DNA of 54,677 nt, from the NCBI GenBank assembly GCA_021824045.1, contig JAKALR010000003.1, positions 1 to 54,677 of the forward strand, in the 5' to 3' direction. The DNA comes from a bacterium. GTDB lineage: Bacteria > Patescibacteriota > Minisyncoccia > UBA6257 > GWB1-50-10. Made by a program: the position numbers and the translations under genes. Below, one piece after another: positions 37,518 through 45,714 of this stretch; position 1 is the stretch's first letter; each line of letters begins with the position of its first letter. The notes below the pieces were generated by a model, which searched no databases, was not told the origin of the DNA, and was given only the letters and a program-made list of their open reading frames with translations.

Positions 37518-38192
37518 ATGGAGTTGATTCTTATCCGACACGGCGAAACCAAAGAGGGCAAAAAGGGGATTTTATTGGGACAACTTCCGGGTACATTGAC
37601 GGCCAAGGGGCGCAGGTTTGCCGACGAAGTCGGTCGCGTGATCGCCGGATTTTCATATCGCTCCCCGCTTATTATCGCAAGTGATTTAGAACGATCAAAA
37701 GAAACCGCGCGCGCCATTGCGCGGATTACGCACGCGCCTTTAAAATGTGATAGATTGCTCCGGGAACGGAACGGAGGCATCGACGAGGGGAAAAAAGAAA
37801 GTCAAATAAATTGGAAAGAATATGAAAGGAGGCCACTCGCCTATCGCCGGCACGAAGGGGGAGAAAGTTTTGCTGATGTTAAGAAGCGAGCGAGCGCATT
37901 TCTGGAAAAAATACAAAAGGAAAAGCATTCACCGATCATTATTGTTTCCCATCAAGCGCTTATTTCCACGCTGCTCTCAGAACTTTTTGGTTGGAGCTAT
38001 CCAAAAGCCCTTAAGTTTGATCTTAAAAACAAGTTGGTCATTGTGAATACAAAAAAACGGGAGTGGACGAAATCACACTCCCGTTTAAGGATTGTTCTAG
38101 TTGATATGAGAGTATCATTGCTCGGTTATTATCGTGTGCAGCTTATGAGCAATAATATCACGAATCATGGCACATCGATCGACAGGAAATGA
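37518..38192 (+). CDS. Histidine phosphatase family protein
   Basis: MELILIRHGETKEGKKGILLGQLPGTLTAKG (RHGE); IIVSHQALISTLLSELFG. Confidence 0.85.
   Translation: MELILIRHGETKEGKKGILLGQLPGTLTAKGRRFADEVGRVIAGFSYRSPLIIASDLERSKETARAIARITHAPLKCDRLLRERNGGIDEGKKESQINWKEYERRPLAYRRHEGGESFADVKKRASAFLEKIQKEKHSPIIIVSHQALISTLLSELFGWSYPKALKFDLKNKLVIVNTKKREWTKSHSRLRIVLVDMRVSLLGYYRVQLMSNNITNHGTSIDRK
38058..38084. terminator. Bidirectional hairpin between phosphatase and rSAM-2 genes
   Basis: ACGGGAGTGgacgaaatcaCACTCCCGT, A-run left and T-run right. Confidence 0.65.
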
Positions 38193-39368
38193 GCTAAACC
38201 AGTCACCGTTCTTGGAATAAACACATCCGCCCCGACAATGCCATTTTGCAAAACATGTCGCACAGCCGGGCATGTTCAAAACGTGGAACTGACGAACTGA
38301 TTCAACTGATTCATCGCGAATCGTGACGCCCCGATCGGTCACCATGCCGATTTCGAACGATTTGGCAAATGCGCTTTTGTCATTGAAAGAAATGGTGCAC
38401 GCAGAGATGGTACCGTCCGGTGACACCGAATAGTTGGGAATTGGCACAGAACATGGAAATGGCGACACCGAATGAATATCAGTACCCGTCAGATTGATAT
38501 CCATACCTTTTGCGCGGTAATCTTTCCACAATTCGAAGTATGCTTTTCCAAGCGCGGCATAATCAACAGTAGATTTGCCTCCAAGGGCTCGACCGAGATT
38601 TTCTTTAAGGCTGAGAAAGATATGTTTCACACCATATGTATACATCTCATCGACAATCTCCCGAAGATGTCCACTGTTCGACTCAGAAACTACCACGAGT
38701 ACGCTCATTGGAACGTTGTTCTCGAGAAGAAAACCAATGTTTCCCCACACGCGTCTTGCAATCTGCGCGTTGCCACCATATCTGAGGTTTTTGTCTCCGA
38801 AACCATCCCAGGAAACTTGCACTTCCTTCATGTCACCAATAATTCTGGTAAATTTCTTGCGACTAAAAAGGCCGTTCGTGAGAAGACGAGGTATTAACTC
38901 AGTTTTTGCTCCCAATCTACTTCTAGCATATGCGATCGTCTTTTCTATGAATGGTGTGCGTAACGTTGGTTCTCCGCCTGAATAGACTATTTCTAGAAAC
39001 TTGGCGCCGGTTTCTTCGGCGAATTTACAAAAACCGTCGATCGCGTTCTTTGCAATTACCTCCGGCATGTCTGTCACAGGACCGCTATCGGCCCGCACAC
39101 TGCAATAACGACATTCTAAATTACAACCAGTCGTTATGTTGAGACGAAGACGAATCTTTTCTTTGTCGAACACAAACCCCTTATTGCGGATAAAGTCGGG
39201 AACGTTTTTCATGTCCGATGCTTCCTTTAGCCATTCTTCATCGACATCTTCTAGTGTAATTATACCGTCATAGACGGTAAAAAATCTGGTCAGAGGAGCA
39301 TAAAAGAGCGTCTGACCATCGAGGTGGATTGCGTACACCTCTTCTCTTAGTAACCTTTCGTCCAACAT
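38115..39368 (-). CDS. Radical SAM/SPASM peptide-modifying enzyme (rSAM-2)
   Basis: LNITTGCNLECRYCSVRAD; YSGGEPTLR; SPASM CSVPIPNYSVSPDGTISACTISF...CATCFAKWHCRGGCVYS; N-terminal peptide-binding-like segment HLDGQTLFYAPLTRFFTVYDG. Confidence 0.88.
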   Translation of the reverse strand: MLDERLLREEVYAIHLDGQTLFYAPLTRFFTVYDGIITLEDVDEEWLKEASDMKNVPDFIRNKGFVFDKEKIRLRLNITTGCNLECRYCSVRADSGPVTDMPEVIAKNAIDGFCKFAEETGAKFLEIVYSGGEPTLRTPFIEKTIAYARSRLGAKTELIPRLLTNGLFSRKKFTRIIGDMKEVQVSWDGFGDKNLRYGGNAQIARRVWGNIGFLLENNVPMSVLVVVSESNSGHLREIVDEMYTYGVKHIFLSLKENLGRALGGKSTVDYAALGKAYFELWKDYRAKGMDINLTGTDIHSVSPFPCSVPIPNYSVSPDGTISACTISFNDKSAFAKSFEIGMVTDRGVTIRDESVESVRQFHVLNMPGCATCFAKWHCRGGCVYSKNGDWFSSFPVDRCAMIRDIIAHKLHTIITEQ

Positions 39369-39415
39369 TGTAGTCTCCTTTCTACTCCCTGATCTTATTT
39401 TTCAGATAAAATGCA

Positions 39416-39444
39416 GGGGGTTAGAATCAGAAATTCCAACCCCC
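39416..39444 (-). promoter_or_regulatory. Intercistronic hairpin between precursor 2 and rSAM-2
   Basis: GGGGGTTgGAATttctgATTCtAACCCCC on minus strand. Confidence 0.7.
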
Positions 39445-39450
39445 AACAGG

Positions 39451-39567
39451 CTACTTCGACAGGATGCGTGTATTTGAACAGCAACCGAATGTCGAAGCGC
39501 GATTTCCGTCGGAAATCTTGCCCGAGACAACTTTTTTGGGCTTTTTTACAACAGCAATCTTTTTCAT
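39451..39567 (-). CDS. Candidate RiPP precursor peptide 2 (38 aa, Cys-Cys)
   Basis: MKKIAVVKKPKKVVSGKISDGNRASTFGCCSNTRILSK; good SD (GGGAGGAAG); own promoter; directly upstream of rSAM-2; below ORF-track size cutoff. Confidence 0.68.
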   Translation of the reverse strand: MKKIAVVKKPKKVVSGKISDGNRASTFGCCSNTRILSK

Positions 39568-39698
39568 TGCCTCTTCCTCCCTTCTTACCTAATATTCCCG
39601 CACTCCAATTGGCTGAAATCCACCCTGGATTTCATTTAACTTTATTGAACCAAAAGCGCGTGAAAATATGTAGGGTTTTTTGTTTAAAGACTGATATT

Positions 39699-39726
39699 AA
39701 TATAATATCATTGATCATCTTGTCAA
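39699..39726 (-). promoter_or_regulatory. Sigma70-type promoter for precursor 2 / rSAM-2
   Basis: TTGACA-16 bp-TATATT on minus strand. Confidence 0.6.
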
Positions 39727-39809
39727 GGGCCTCGGATTGAACCGGGGATCTAGCGGCGATCAGTATTTTGCTGATATCACTTGGGACATATGAGAGAAGT
39801 GGGTATCAT

Positions 39810-39874
39810 TAAAAACCTCTCTGCGCTACCGTTCACCGTAGCGCCTCACTTTCTCCCATATGGGAAAAAGTGAA
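39810..39874. repeat. 65-bp exact dispersed repeat, copy 2
   Basis: Identical to 37332-37396. Confidence 0.92.
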
Positions 39875-39875
39875 G

Positions 39876-39983
39876 CAACTGGTTCAAAACATACGATCGC
39901 ACAAAGTGTACCAATAGCAAGGATAGGCGAAGAAGCAGTGCTACAAAATATGCGATCGTTGAATTTGTAGCACAGGAGGGCGG
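39876..39983. repeat. Dispersed repeat A with 36-nt palindrome (39938-39973)
   Basis: caactggttcaaaacatacgatcgcacaaagtgtaccaatagcaagg...GTGCTACAAAatatgcgatcgttgaaTTTGTAGCAC; related copies at 42850-42974 and 45715-45753. Confidence 0.88.
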
Positions 39984-39996
39984 CCGGAAAATAAAG

Positions 39997-40030
39997 AACA
40001 CCGTCAGCACATTGAGCGCTGGCGGTGTTT
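39997..40030 (-). terminator. Terminator of T9SS-type protein gene 1
   Basis: AACACCGCCAGCgctcaatgtGCTGACGGTGTT then TCTTTATTTT; duplicated at 45764-45797. Confidence 0.82.
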
Positions 40031-40064
40031 ACATACACTCTTCAGACATTGAAGAAGGTCCTTT

Positions 40065-41633
40065 CTACTTAAGGAGATTCATCTTCTTCGTCTGGACGAA
40101 GTTGCCGGCCTGGAGACGGTAGAAATAGACACCTGAAGCTAAGCTTGATCCGTTGAATTGGACCGAATAGCTTCCGGGGCTCTTTTCTCCGTCAACCAAC
40201 GTCGCAACTTTTTGTCCAAGAACGTTGAAAATGGTCAGGTTAACGATAGTTCTTTTTTGGACCGAGAATTGAATGGTCGTTGTCGGGTTGAAGGGATTCG
40301 GATAGTTCTGGAGCAATGTGAAAGTTGCCGGGCCGTGTGAAGGCTCATCGACGCCGGTCACGATCTTGAAGGACCATGACGCGGAGTCCGATGCTCCTGA
40401 AGCATCGCTCACGACAACGGAAACCGTTGTCGCCGACGAGATCTCCCTGAAGGTATATATCAGGGAATCGCAACCGGCAGAAACAACGTTGCCGTTCACT
40501 TTCCAGGTATAGGAAAGTGAATCGCCGTTCGGGTCCGTTGCCGCAACCGAGAAGGTCATCGGCACGTTGACTCCAACAGAGTCCATCGAGGATGGCATTT
40601 GGGATGCGATCTGAGGAGGCGAAACGACACTGAGCGTCAGGATATAAATGGAACCATTGATGTTTGCCAAGAGATGCGTGCTGTCGAGCTGCATCATGGC
40701 GCCTATCTGGTAACCTTTGAATCCGAAAACGCTCCATGTCGCACCGTTGTCGGTCGAGCGGAACAAGCCGTCGCTCACGATGTTGTTGCCATCACCCACG
40801 AACAATCCGAGATTGCTCGAAGCGAGAATGCTGGGATAACTAACGCCTACCGGAGTAGTTGGCACGGGAACTTTTTGCCAGGTTTTGCCGTCGTCGGTGG
40901 ATTTATAGACTCCTGCATCTTTCGTCGCCGCGAAGACTGTGCCATCTGATGCTTCTTCGAAATTCTCAACGCAATCCAGATCAGCACCATCTCCCGTCGG
41001 CAAACCGCTCGCTATGTTCCATGTGAAACCGTTATCGGTTGATCGGTAAACACCGTACCACTGAGGACTTATTCCCCCAACCCCCATTAGAACCGTGCCC
41101 TTGCTTGTGGTAAACAAACTCGCTGCAGTATTCCAATGGAAAGGAGAATTATCGGTAATAGAACTCCAGGTTTGGCCGTCATCAATGGATCGATAGAGAG
41201 AATCTTGTCCACCGCTGATGATTGATCTATTGGGTGCTACCGTGAAATAACGTCCAGCTTTCGTTGCGATGGTTTCCCATGCGCTTCCTCCATCTATCGA
41301 CCTTCCAAACACACTCCCCAATCCTGTCGCAAGTAGTGTTCCCGAGTCGGTAACTCCCAAAGCAAGAGTGATACCGCCGCTGAACTTAAGGTTCAGAGTC
41401 TGCCACGTTTTCCCGCTATCCGAGGAACGAATGAGATTGTTGGTGCTCGTCTGTCCCACGATATACTCACCGCTTCTCACGAAACGATAAATATAGGAAA
41501 AGTTACTGACATTCATGGTGTCAACCGGGAATACGCGGATCTGATCTGTGATCATCAGCCCCCTGGTCCCTTGTCCGAGAACAATCGCTGCAATGCTCAA
41601 AAGGAGCATTGCGATCATCATCAAACGTTTCAC
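40065..41633 (-). CDS. Secreted BNR/sortilin-like beta-propeller protein with Ig-like domain and C-terminal T9SS type A sorting domain
   Basis: Signal peptide; repeated YRSTDNGFTWN / FRSTDNGATWS motifs; C-term LLQNYPNPFNPTTTIQFSVQ...VLGQKVATLVDGEKSPGSYSVQFNGSSLASGVYFYRLQAGNFVQTKKMNLLK. Confidence 0.88.
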   Translation of the reverse strand: MKRLMMIAMLLLSIAAIVLGQGTRGLMITDQIRVFPVDTMNVSNFSYIYRFVRSGEYIVGQTSTNNLIRSSDSGKTWQTLNLKFSGGITLALGVTDSGTLLATGLGSVFGRSIDGGSAWETIATKAGRYFTVAPNRSIISGGQDSLYRSIDDGQTWSSITDNSPFHWNTAASLFTTSKGTVLMGVGGISPQWYGVYRSTDNGFTWNIASGLPTGDGADLDCVENFEEASDGTVFAATKDAGVYKSTDDGKTWQKVPVPTTPVGVSYPSILASSNLGLFVGDGNNIVSDGLFRSTDNGATWSVFGFKGYQIGAMMQLDSTHLLANINGSIYILTLSVVSPPQIASQMPSSMDSVGVNVPMTFSVAATDPNGDSLSYTWKVNGNVVSAGCDSLIYTFREISSATTVSVVVSDASGASDSASWSFKIVTGVDEPSHGPATFTLLQNYPNPFNPTTTIQFSVQKRTIVNLTIFNVLGQKVATLVDGEKSPGSYSVQFNGSSLASGVYFYRLQAGNFVQTKKMNLLK

Positions 41634-41782
41634 TTTCTTAACGCTCCTTTCGAGTTTTTATCGGTGAAACAACCGTTATGAACTTTATTTACAATCTAAG
41701 GGAAGATTCCTTAGTCTGGTTATATTATACCACAAACAACGAAAAAAGGCAAAAATATTGATTTCCCTTTATTAATGCGGAT

Positions 41783-42378
41783 TTATTGGAGCAATCCCCT
41801 AATGAAGATATTGTACGTCGTCGAGGCATTTAGACCACTAATTCCGAGGGTTTGGGTCCCTGTTGCACTCAAAGCGCTCTGGAGATTCGAGGGGATGGGA
41901 TAGGATTGATAGCAACTGGGATTATTGGCCGGATTCGGCGTACTCGACGGACAAATATTAAAGTTTGGATCCTGTGCACTAAAAAGGTAGATCCCCATCT
42001 GCTTATACGACTGCGGGTTGGTCCATTGCACGGTGAAACCGTTGGAAGTGACGCTCGCGGAAGGGATCGTGACATTCGTCGGCCACTGGTTGCCGCCGGT
42101 CACGTTTGCCGTCGTGACGCAGTAGCTCGAACCGCACCAGGACATTTGTCCCAGGACGTTCACCGGCGTTGTGGGGGTTTGTCCCCCGAAGTTGCCAGTC
42201 GAGGGGTTGTAGGAGATGTCGCTCAAATCGACGAGTCCGTTCCAAGAGCTATTGCTTCCGTCGCCGAATGAAAGGAATTTAGCCTCGCCGGAAAGTTTCC
42301 CCGTCGACGAATCTATCTTGGGGGCTTGGCCCGACGGCACATCGGAAGGATTGAACGACAGCCAGCCATAGCCGCCCT
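41783..42378 (-). pseudogene. 5'-truncated C-terminal part of Fn3 surface-protein gene
   Basis: GGYGWLSFNPSDVPSGQAPK...SYNPSTGNFGGQTPTTPVNVLGQMSWCGSSYCVTTANVTGGNQWPT matches internal part of 47607-49787; no signal peptide; truncated at the hicA stop. Confidence 0.75.
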
Positions 42379-42568
42379 ATTTCTTCAATTTTTGTATACC
42401 CAAATCTTGGCAGATTTTCTCTGCTAAGAAATTATTAATCTCCTGATGGCGCGGTACCGTCGAAACCCTTCTGGTTTCGGGATTAAAAAAGACGCTGTGT
42501 CTAGCGCCCTCGCGTACAAAAACGCAACCTTGTTTCATGATGTGGTTTATAAGATCGCGTCTCTTCAT
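42377..42568 (-). CDS. hicA: HicA-family toxin
   Basis: MKRRDLINHIMKQGCVFVREGARHSVFFNPETRRVSTVPRHQEINNFLAEKICQDLGI. Confidence 0.88.
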   Translation of the reverse strand: MKRRDLINHIMKQGCVFVREGARHSVFFNPETRRVSTVPRHQEINNFLAEKICQDLGIQKLKK

Positions 42569-42780
42569 AAAGACACGAAAATCGGTTCTCTTAAGATTTT
42601 GGAGTCGGAGCTCTTAACCAAAAACTTGCCCGTTTCCAGAACAAGCACCAGAGCTTCCTTGAGGTTTTCTTTGGCTTCTTTTAGCGTGCGGCCCTGAGTA
42701 TTAACGCCGGGAATTTCTTCTATCCATGCGGAGTACCATTTTCCAGTTTTTTTATAAACGGCTGTAAATTGTCGGCTCAT
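42565..42780 (-). CDS. hicB: HicB-family antitoxin
   Basis: FTAVYKKTGKWYSAWIEEIPGVNTQGRTLKEAKENLKEALVLVLE; overlaps hicA by 4 nt. Confidence 0.85.
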   Translation of the reverse strand: MSRQFTAVYKKTGKWYSAWIEEIPGVNTQGRTLKEAKENLKEALVLVLETGKFLVKSSDSKILREPIFVSL

Positions 42781-42849
42781 AATACTTCAATAGTATCATA
42801 GATTTATTTAAAAACAAGCGTATATTCGAACACTTGCCGGATTTTGGAA

Positions 42850-42974
42850 CAACTGGTTCAAAACATACGATCGCACAAAGTGTACCAATAGCAAGGGTGG
42901 GCAAAGAGGCAGCGCTACAAAAGAAGCAGTGCTACAAAATATGCGATCGTTGAATTTGTAGCACAGGAGGGCGG
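42850..42974. repeat. Dispersed repeat copy C with 36-nt palindrome (42929-42964)
   Basis: caactggttcaaaacatacgatcgcacaaagtgtaccaatagcaagg...gtgctacaaaatatgcgatcgttgaatttgtagcacaggagggcgg. Confidence 0.88.
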
Positions 42975-43185
42975 TTCAAAAGAAAGAAGGCTGACATATG
43001 CAGAGCATAGTCATCCTTCGAAAATCCGATTCCTAAAGAGGAATCCGAACCTTCTTTTTTGCAATCAATGAAGTATTGGCACAAAAAAAGACGATCGCAC
43101 CAAGCGTACCAATGAGACACTCGGAAAACAAAGAACCATAGGTTGATATTATTATAATACAAGTCGGGAACCAAAAACGCCTCCA

Positions 43186-43905
43186 TTAAATTGATTTTGC
43201 GCAAATAAAGTATATCCTGTCGGAGACTTCTGACGCGCGGTCACCGTTCCCATCAATGACGTCAACCCCTTTAAACATTTTCTTAAGGGATCTCTCAATC
43301 TCTATGATAGGGAATGAACATTCTTTTATATTCTCGGAACTTACCACCTCCCCACCGTTTATGCCGCCCTTCATAACCTTAATGTCCCAGTTATAAATCT
43401 CCATTTCTTTTATCACACTTATCACCACTCTCCCATCGTTGAGTATTCTTATTATTGGATTCGATTGAGTTAATTTTTCTAACTTCTGCCGCGTATTAAT
43501 ATCAAAGATAAAAATACCCCCACCATTTAAATGGCGATAAGCACGAGAAAATGCATGCTCCCAATTTTCATAATTCAGTAGGTGGTTCATGGTATCGAAT
43601 ATACACAAAACGACATCATATCTCCCGGAGAGAGAAAAATTTGATATATCCTGATGAGATAAGTGAGCATTGGGGACTTTCTGTCGCGCAATTGAAAGCA
43701 TTTCCTCCGATGTGTCAATGCCAACAACAGAGTATCCGAGATCAGAGAAATATTCTAAAAACATTCCTGTTCCGCACCCTAATTCTAAGATGGTTTTTGC
43801 TTGTGGATTGTATTTCTTAATTAATTCTTCGATAAACTTTTCTCCATTTTTCCTATCCCCCATCGCGGAATCATAAAATTTAGCAAAAGCCCCGTAGTTA
43901 GTCAT
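43186..43905 (-). CDS. Class I SAM-dependent methyltransferase
   Basis: TILELGCGTGMFLEYFSDLGYSVVGIDTSEEMLSIARQKVPNA; YDVVLCIFDTMNHLL. Confidence 0.9.
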   Translation of the reverse strand: MTNYGAFAKFYDSAMGDRKNGEKFIEELIKKYNPQAKTILELGCGTGMFLEYFSDLGYSVVGIDTSEEMLSIARQKVPNAHLSHQDISNFSLSGRYDVVLCIFDTMNHLLNYENWEHAFSRAYRHLNGGGIFIFDINTRQKLEKLTQSNPIIRILNDGRVVISVIKEMEIYNWDIKVMKGGINGGEVVSSENIKECSFPIIEIERSLKKMFKGVDVIDGNGDRASEVSDRIYFICAKSI

Positions 43906-43946
43906 ATCCCTATTTTACACTCTCGCAAAAGAATTGAGAAACAAAA

Positions 43947-43971
43947 GAGCTCATCGATATAAGATGAGCTC
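43947..43971 (-). terminator. Hairpin downstream of rSAM-3
   Basis: GAGCTCATCgatataaGATGAGCTC. Confidence 0.6.
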
Positions 43972-43988
43972 AGTGCTACCAAAAATAT

Positions 43989-45368
43989 TCAGAGAGCAAA
44001 GCCATACTCCCTGAGAAGAGGGGCAACCTTTCTCTTAAAGAAAGAGACCGCCAAGCAGGCATAGTCGTCTTTCGCGTTGTAAAAATCACCGTGGAGAAAA
44101 TAAGCATTTGCCCGACATCCCGTGCCACAGAGTTCTCGCAGTTTGCATCCTCTGCAACCAGCAACATCGCCGATCTTCACCGTTTTTACCTCGCGCATTT
44201 TGTCGGAGTACCAAATATTCCAAATTGATGATTGTTTAATATTACCAATCGGCAATTCAGAACAGTAGGCACAGGAAACGACATCACCGTTCGGTTTCAC
44301 GCAACATTCGGACCTACGACCCTCATAATCACAAACGAAATCGTTATCCGTAAGTTTCTGGAAACCTTGTTCAAAGAGCTGTTCCCTGAACAAATATTCA
44401 ATTTGCAAGTGAAACGGCATGCCGTTCGCCAAATGTCGCCGCAAAAGGACTAAACAGCGCTCGGCAATAATACCCCATTCTACGTTGAATGTTGCGCGGT
44501 AATTCTTGAACTCCGGCGTCATCTTGGGAAAACCAAGTCTCCAACTGCTCACACTCATCCTTTTCACCAGATCATACATTGCATCAAGATGATCAATATT
44601 CTCCATGTTCACCACGGTGTTCACGACTACACTGATCCCTTTTGAGGTTAATAGCATAATGTTCCGCACTATGCGCTCGAGCACTTTCCTGGAATCCTTA
44701 CTGGAGAAACCCCGAAAGGAAAAGTCCACGCCGGGGATCGAATCAAGGCTGACAAAAAGCGAGAACTGACTGCGCAACTCCTGGACCGCCTGGATGAACC
44801 TGCCGTTTATCAACAGACCGTTCGAGAATATCGCAGAAATTCTCATCTTTCTCTCCTCGATGGCTGATAGCACATCGGCAAGCCGGGACATCATCAACGG
44901 CTCGCCGCCACTGATCCCGATGTTATTTACCTGCATGCCCTGCAAATCATCAAGAAGGCGAATAATCTCGTCGAAGCTCAACTCTTCGCCGCTCTTGACA
45001 TATTCAGCTTGATAGCAGTGAACGCATTTCATATCGCACTTACCGCTCGCTTCTAGATGGACTGCCTCAAGTCTTCTGTCCGGCACTTGATTTCTCCCGA
45101 GAACTCTTGGCGCGGATGCATTAGTAAATTCTACAGCTGAGATATTTTTCAGTTGATCAATGAATTGTAATACATCAACCCTCGAGGTTTTGGCGTATTG
45201 TTTGAGTATCTGTTCCACAGTGTTCGTGCCGTCAAGTGACTGGAGGAATTCAACCTGGTCGGCAGTCAACTCATAGGTAGTACCATTCCGCAAACAATAA
45301 AGAGTGCTCATTGATGTGGAATGCTTCAGTGTGAAATCGCCCGCTAACGAAACATATTGATTGGGCAT
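43989..45368 (-). CDS. Radical SAM/SPASM peptide-modifying enzyme with PqqD/RRE-like N-terminus (rSAM-3)
   Basis: N-term LYCLRNGTTYELTADQVEFLQSLDGTNTVEQILKQY; EASGKCDMKCVHCYQAEY; GISGGEPLM; SPASM CCVKPNGDVVSCAYCSELPIGNI...CRGCKLRELCGTGCRANAYF; start trimmed to MPNQYV after SD GAGGAGG. Confidence 0.9.
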   Translation of the reverse strand: MPNQYVSLAGDFTLKHSTSMSTLYCLRNGTTYELTADQVEFLQSLDGTNTVEQILKQYAKTSRVDVLQFIDQLKNISAVEFTNASAPRVLGRNQVPDRRLEAVHLEASGKCDMKCVHCYQAEYVKSGEELSFDEIIRLLDDLQGMQVNNIGISGGEPLMMSRLADVLSAIEERKMRISAIFSNGLLINGRFIQAVQELRSQFSLFVSLDSIPGVDFSFRGFSSKDSRKVLERIVRNIMLLTSKGISVVVNTVVNMENIDHLDAMYDLVKRMSVSSWRLGFPKMTPEFKNYRATFNVEWGIIAERCLVLLRRHLANGMPFHLQIEYLFREQLFEQGFQKLTDNDFVCDYEGRRSECCVKPNGDVVSCAYCSELPIGNIKQSSIWNIWYSDKMREVKTVKIGDVAGCRGCKLRELCGTGCRANAYFLHGDFYNAKDDYACLAVSFFKRKVAPLLREYGFAL

Positions 45369-45420
45369 ACGAGCCTCCTCTTTTTTAAAAGTACTTAACG
45401 TACAAAAACTATAGAATAAT

Positions 45421-45450
45421 GGGTGGAATGCTTTTGAGAACACTCCACCC
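45421..45450 (-). promoter_or_regulatory. Intercistronic hairpin between precursor 3 and rSAM-3
   Basis: GGGTGGAGTGttctcaaaagCATTCCACCC on minus strand. Confidence 0.65.
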
Positions 45451-45469
45451 CCGCTGGAGCCGAGTGAAA

Positions 45470-45589
45470 CTACGAACCCGGCGCACTGGCGTTCAGGGCC
45501 TGCGTCAGTCTTACCTGAAGCACCCTCTTTTTGAGTAAAGAGTTTTTCAGGACCTTCTGACCGGCCCCTTTTACCAGGGGCTTTTTCAT
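45470..45589 (-). CDS. Candidate RiPP precursor peptide 3 (39 aa)
   Basis: MKKPLVKGAGQKVLKNSLLKKRVLQVRLTQALNASAPGS; directly upstream of rSAM-3; -10 TATAAT at 45665-45670 (minus); below ORF-track cutoff. Confidence 0.6.
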   Translation of the reverse strand: MKKPLVKGAGQKVLKNSLLKKRVLQVRLTQALNASAPGS

Positions 45590-45714
45590 AACAGCCTCTC
45601 TACAGTTTTTGTTAAGCAAGTAACTTCACAGAAAAGCCTGCAAATACCAATTACCTGCCCTATGATTATAATAACACAAAAATAAACCATTCGTAATAAA
45701 AACGCCGCCTCGCT

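Noticed and set aside
39826-40038. 70-aa minus-strand ORF
   Set aside because: Lies entirely in dispersed repeats and the T9SS-gene terminator; the partial repeat copies do not preserve the frame.
42932-43204. 90-aa minus-strand ORF
   Set aside because: Overlaps repeat copy C and hairpins; no SD or recognisable domain.
36015-45589. Diversity-generating retroelement explanation for the repeats
   Set aside because: No reverse transcriptase and no adenine-biased variable/template repeat pair seen.
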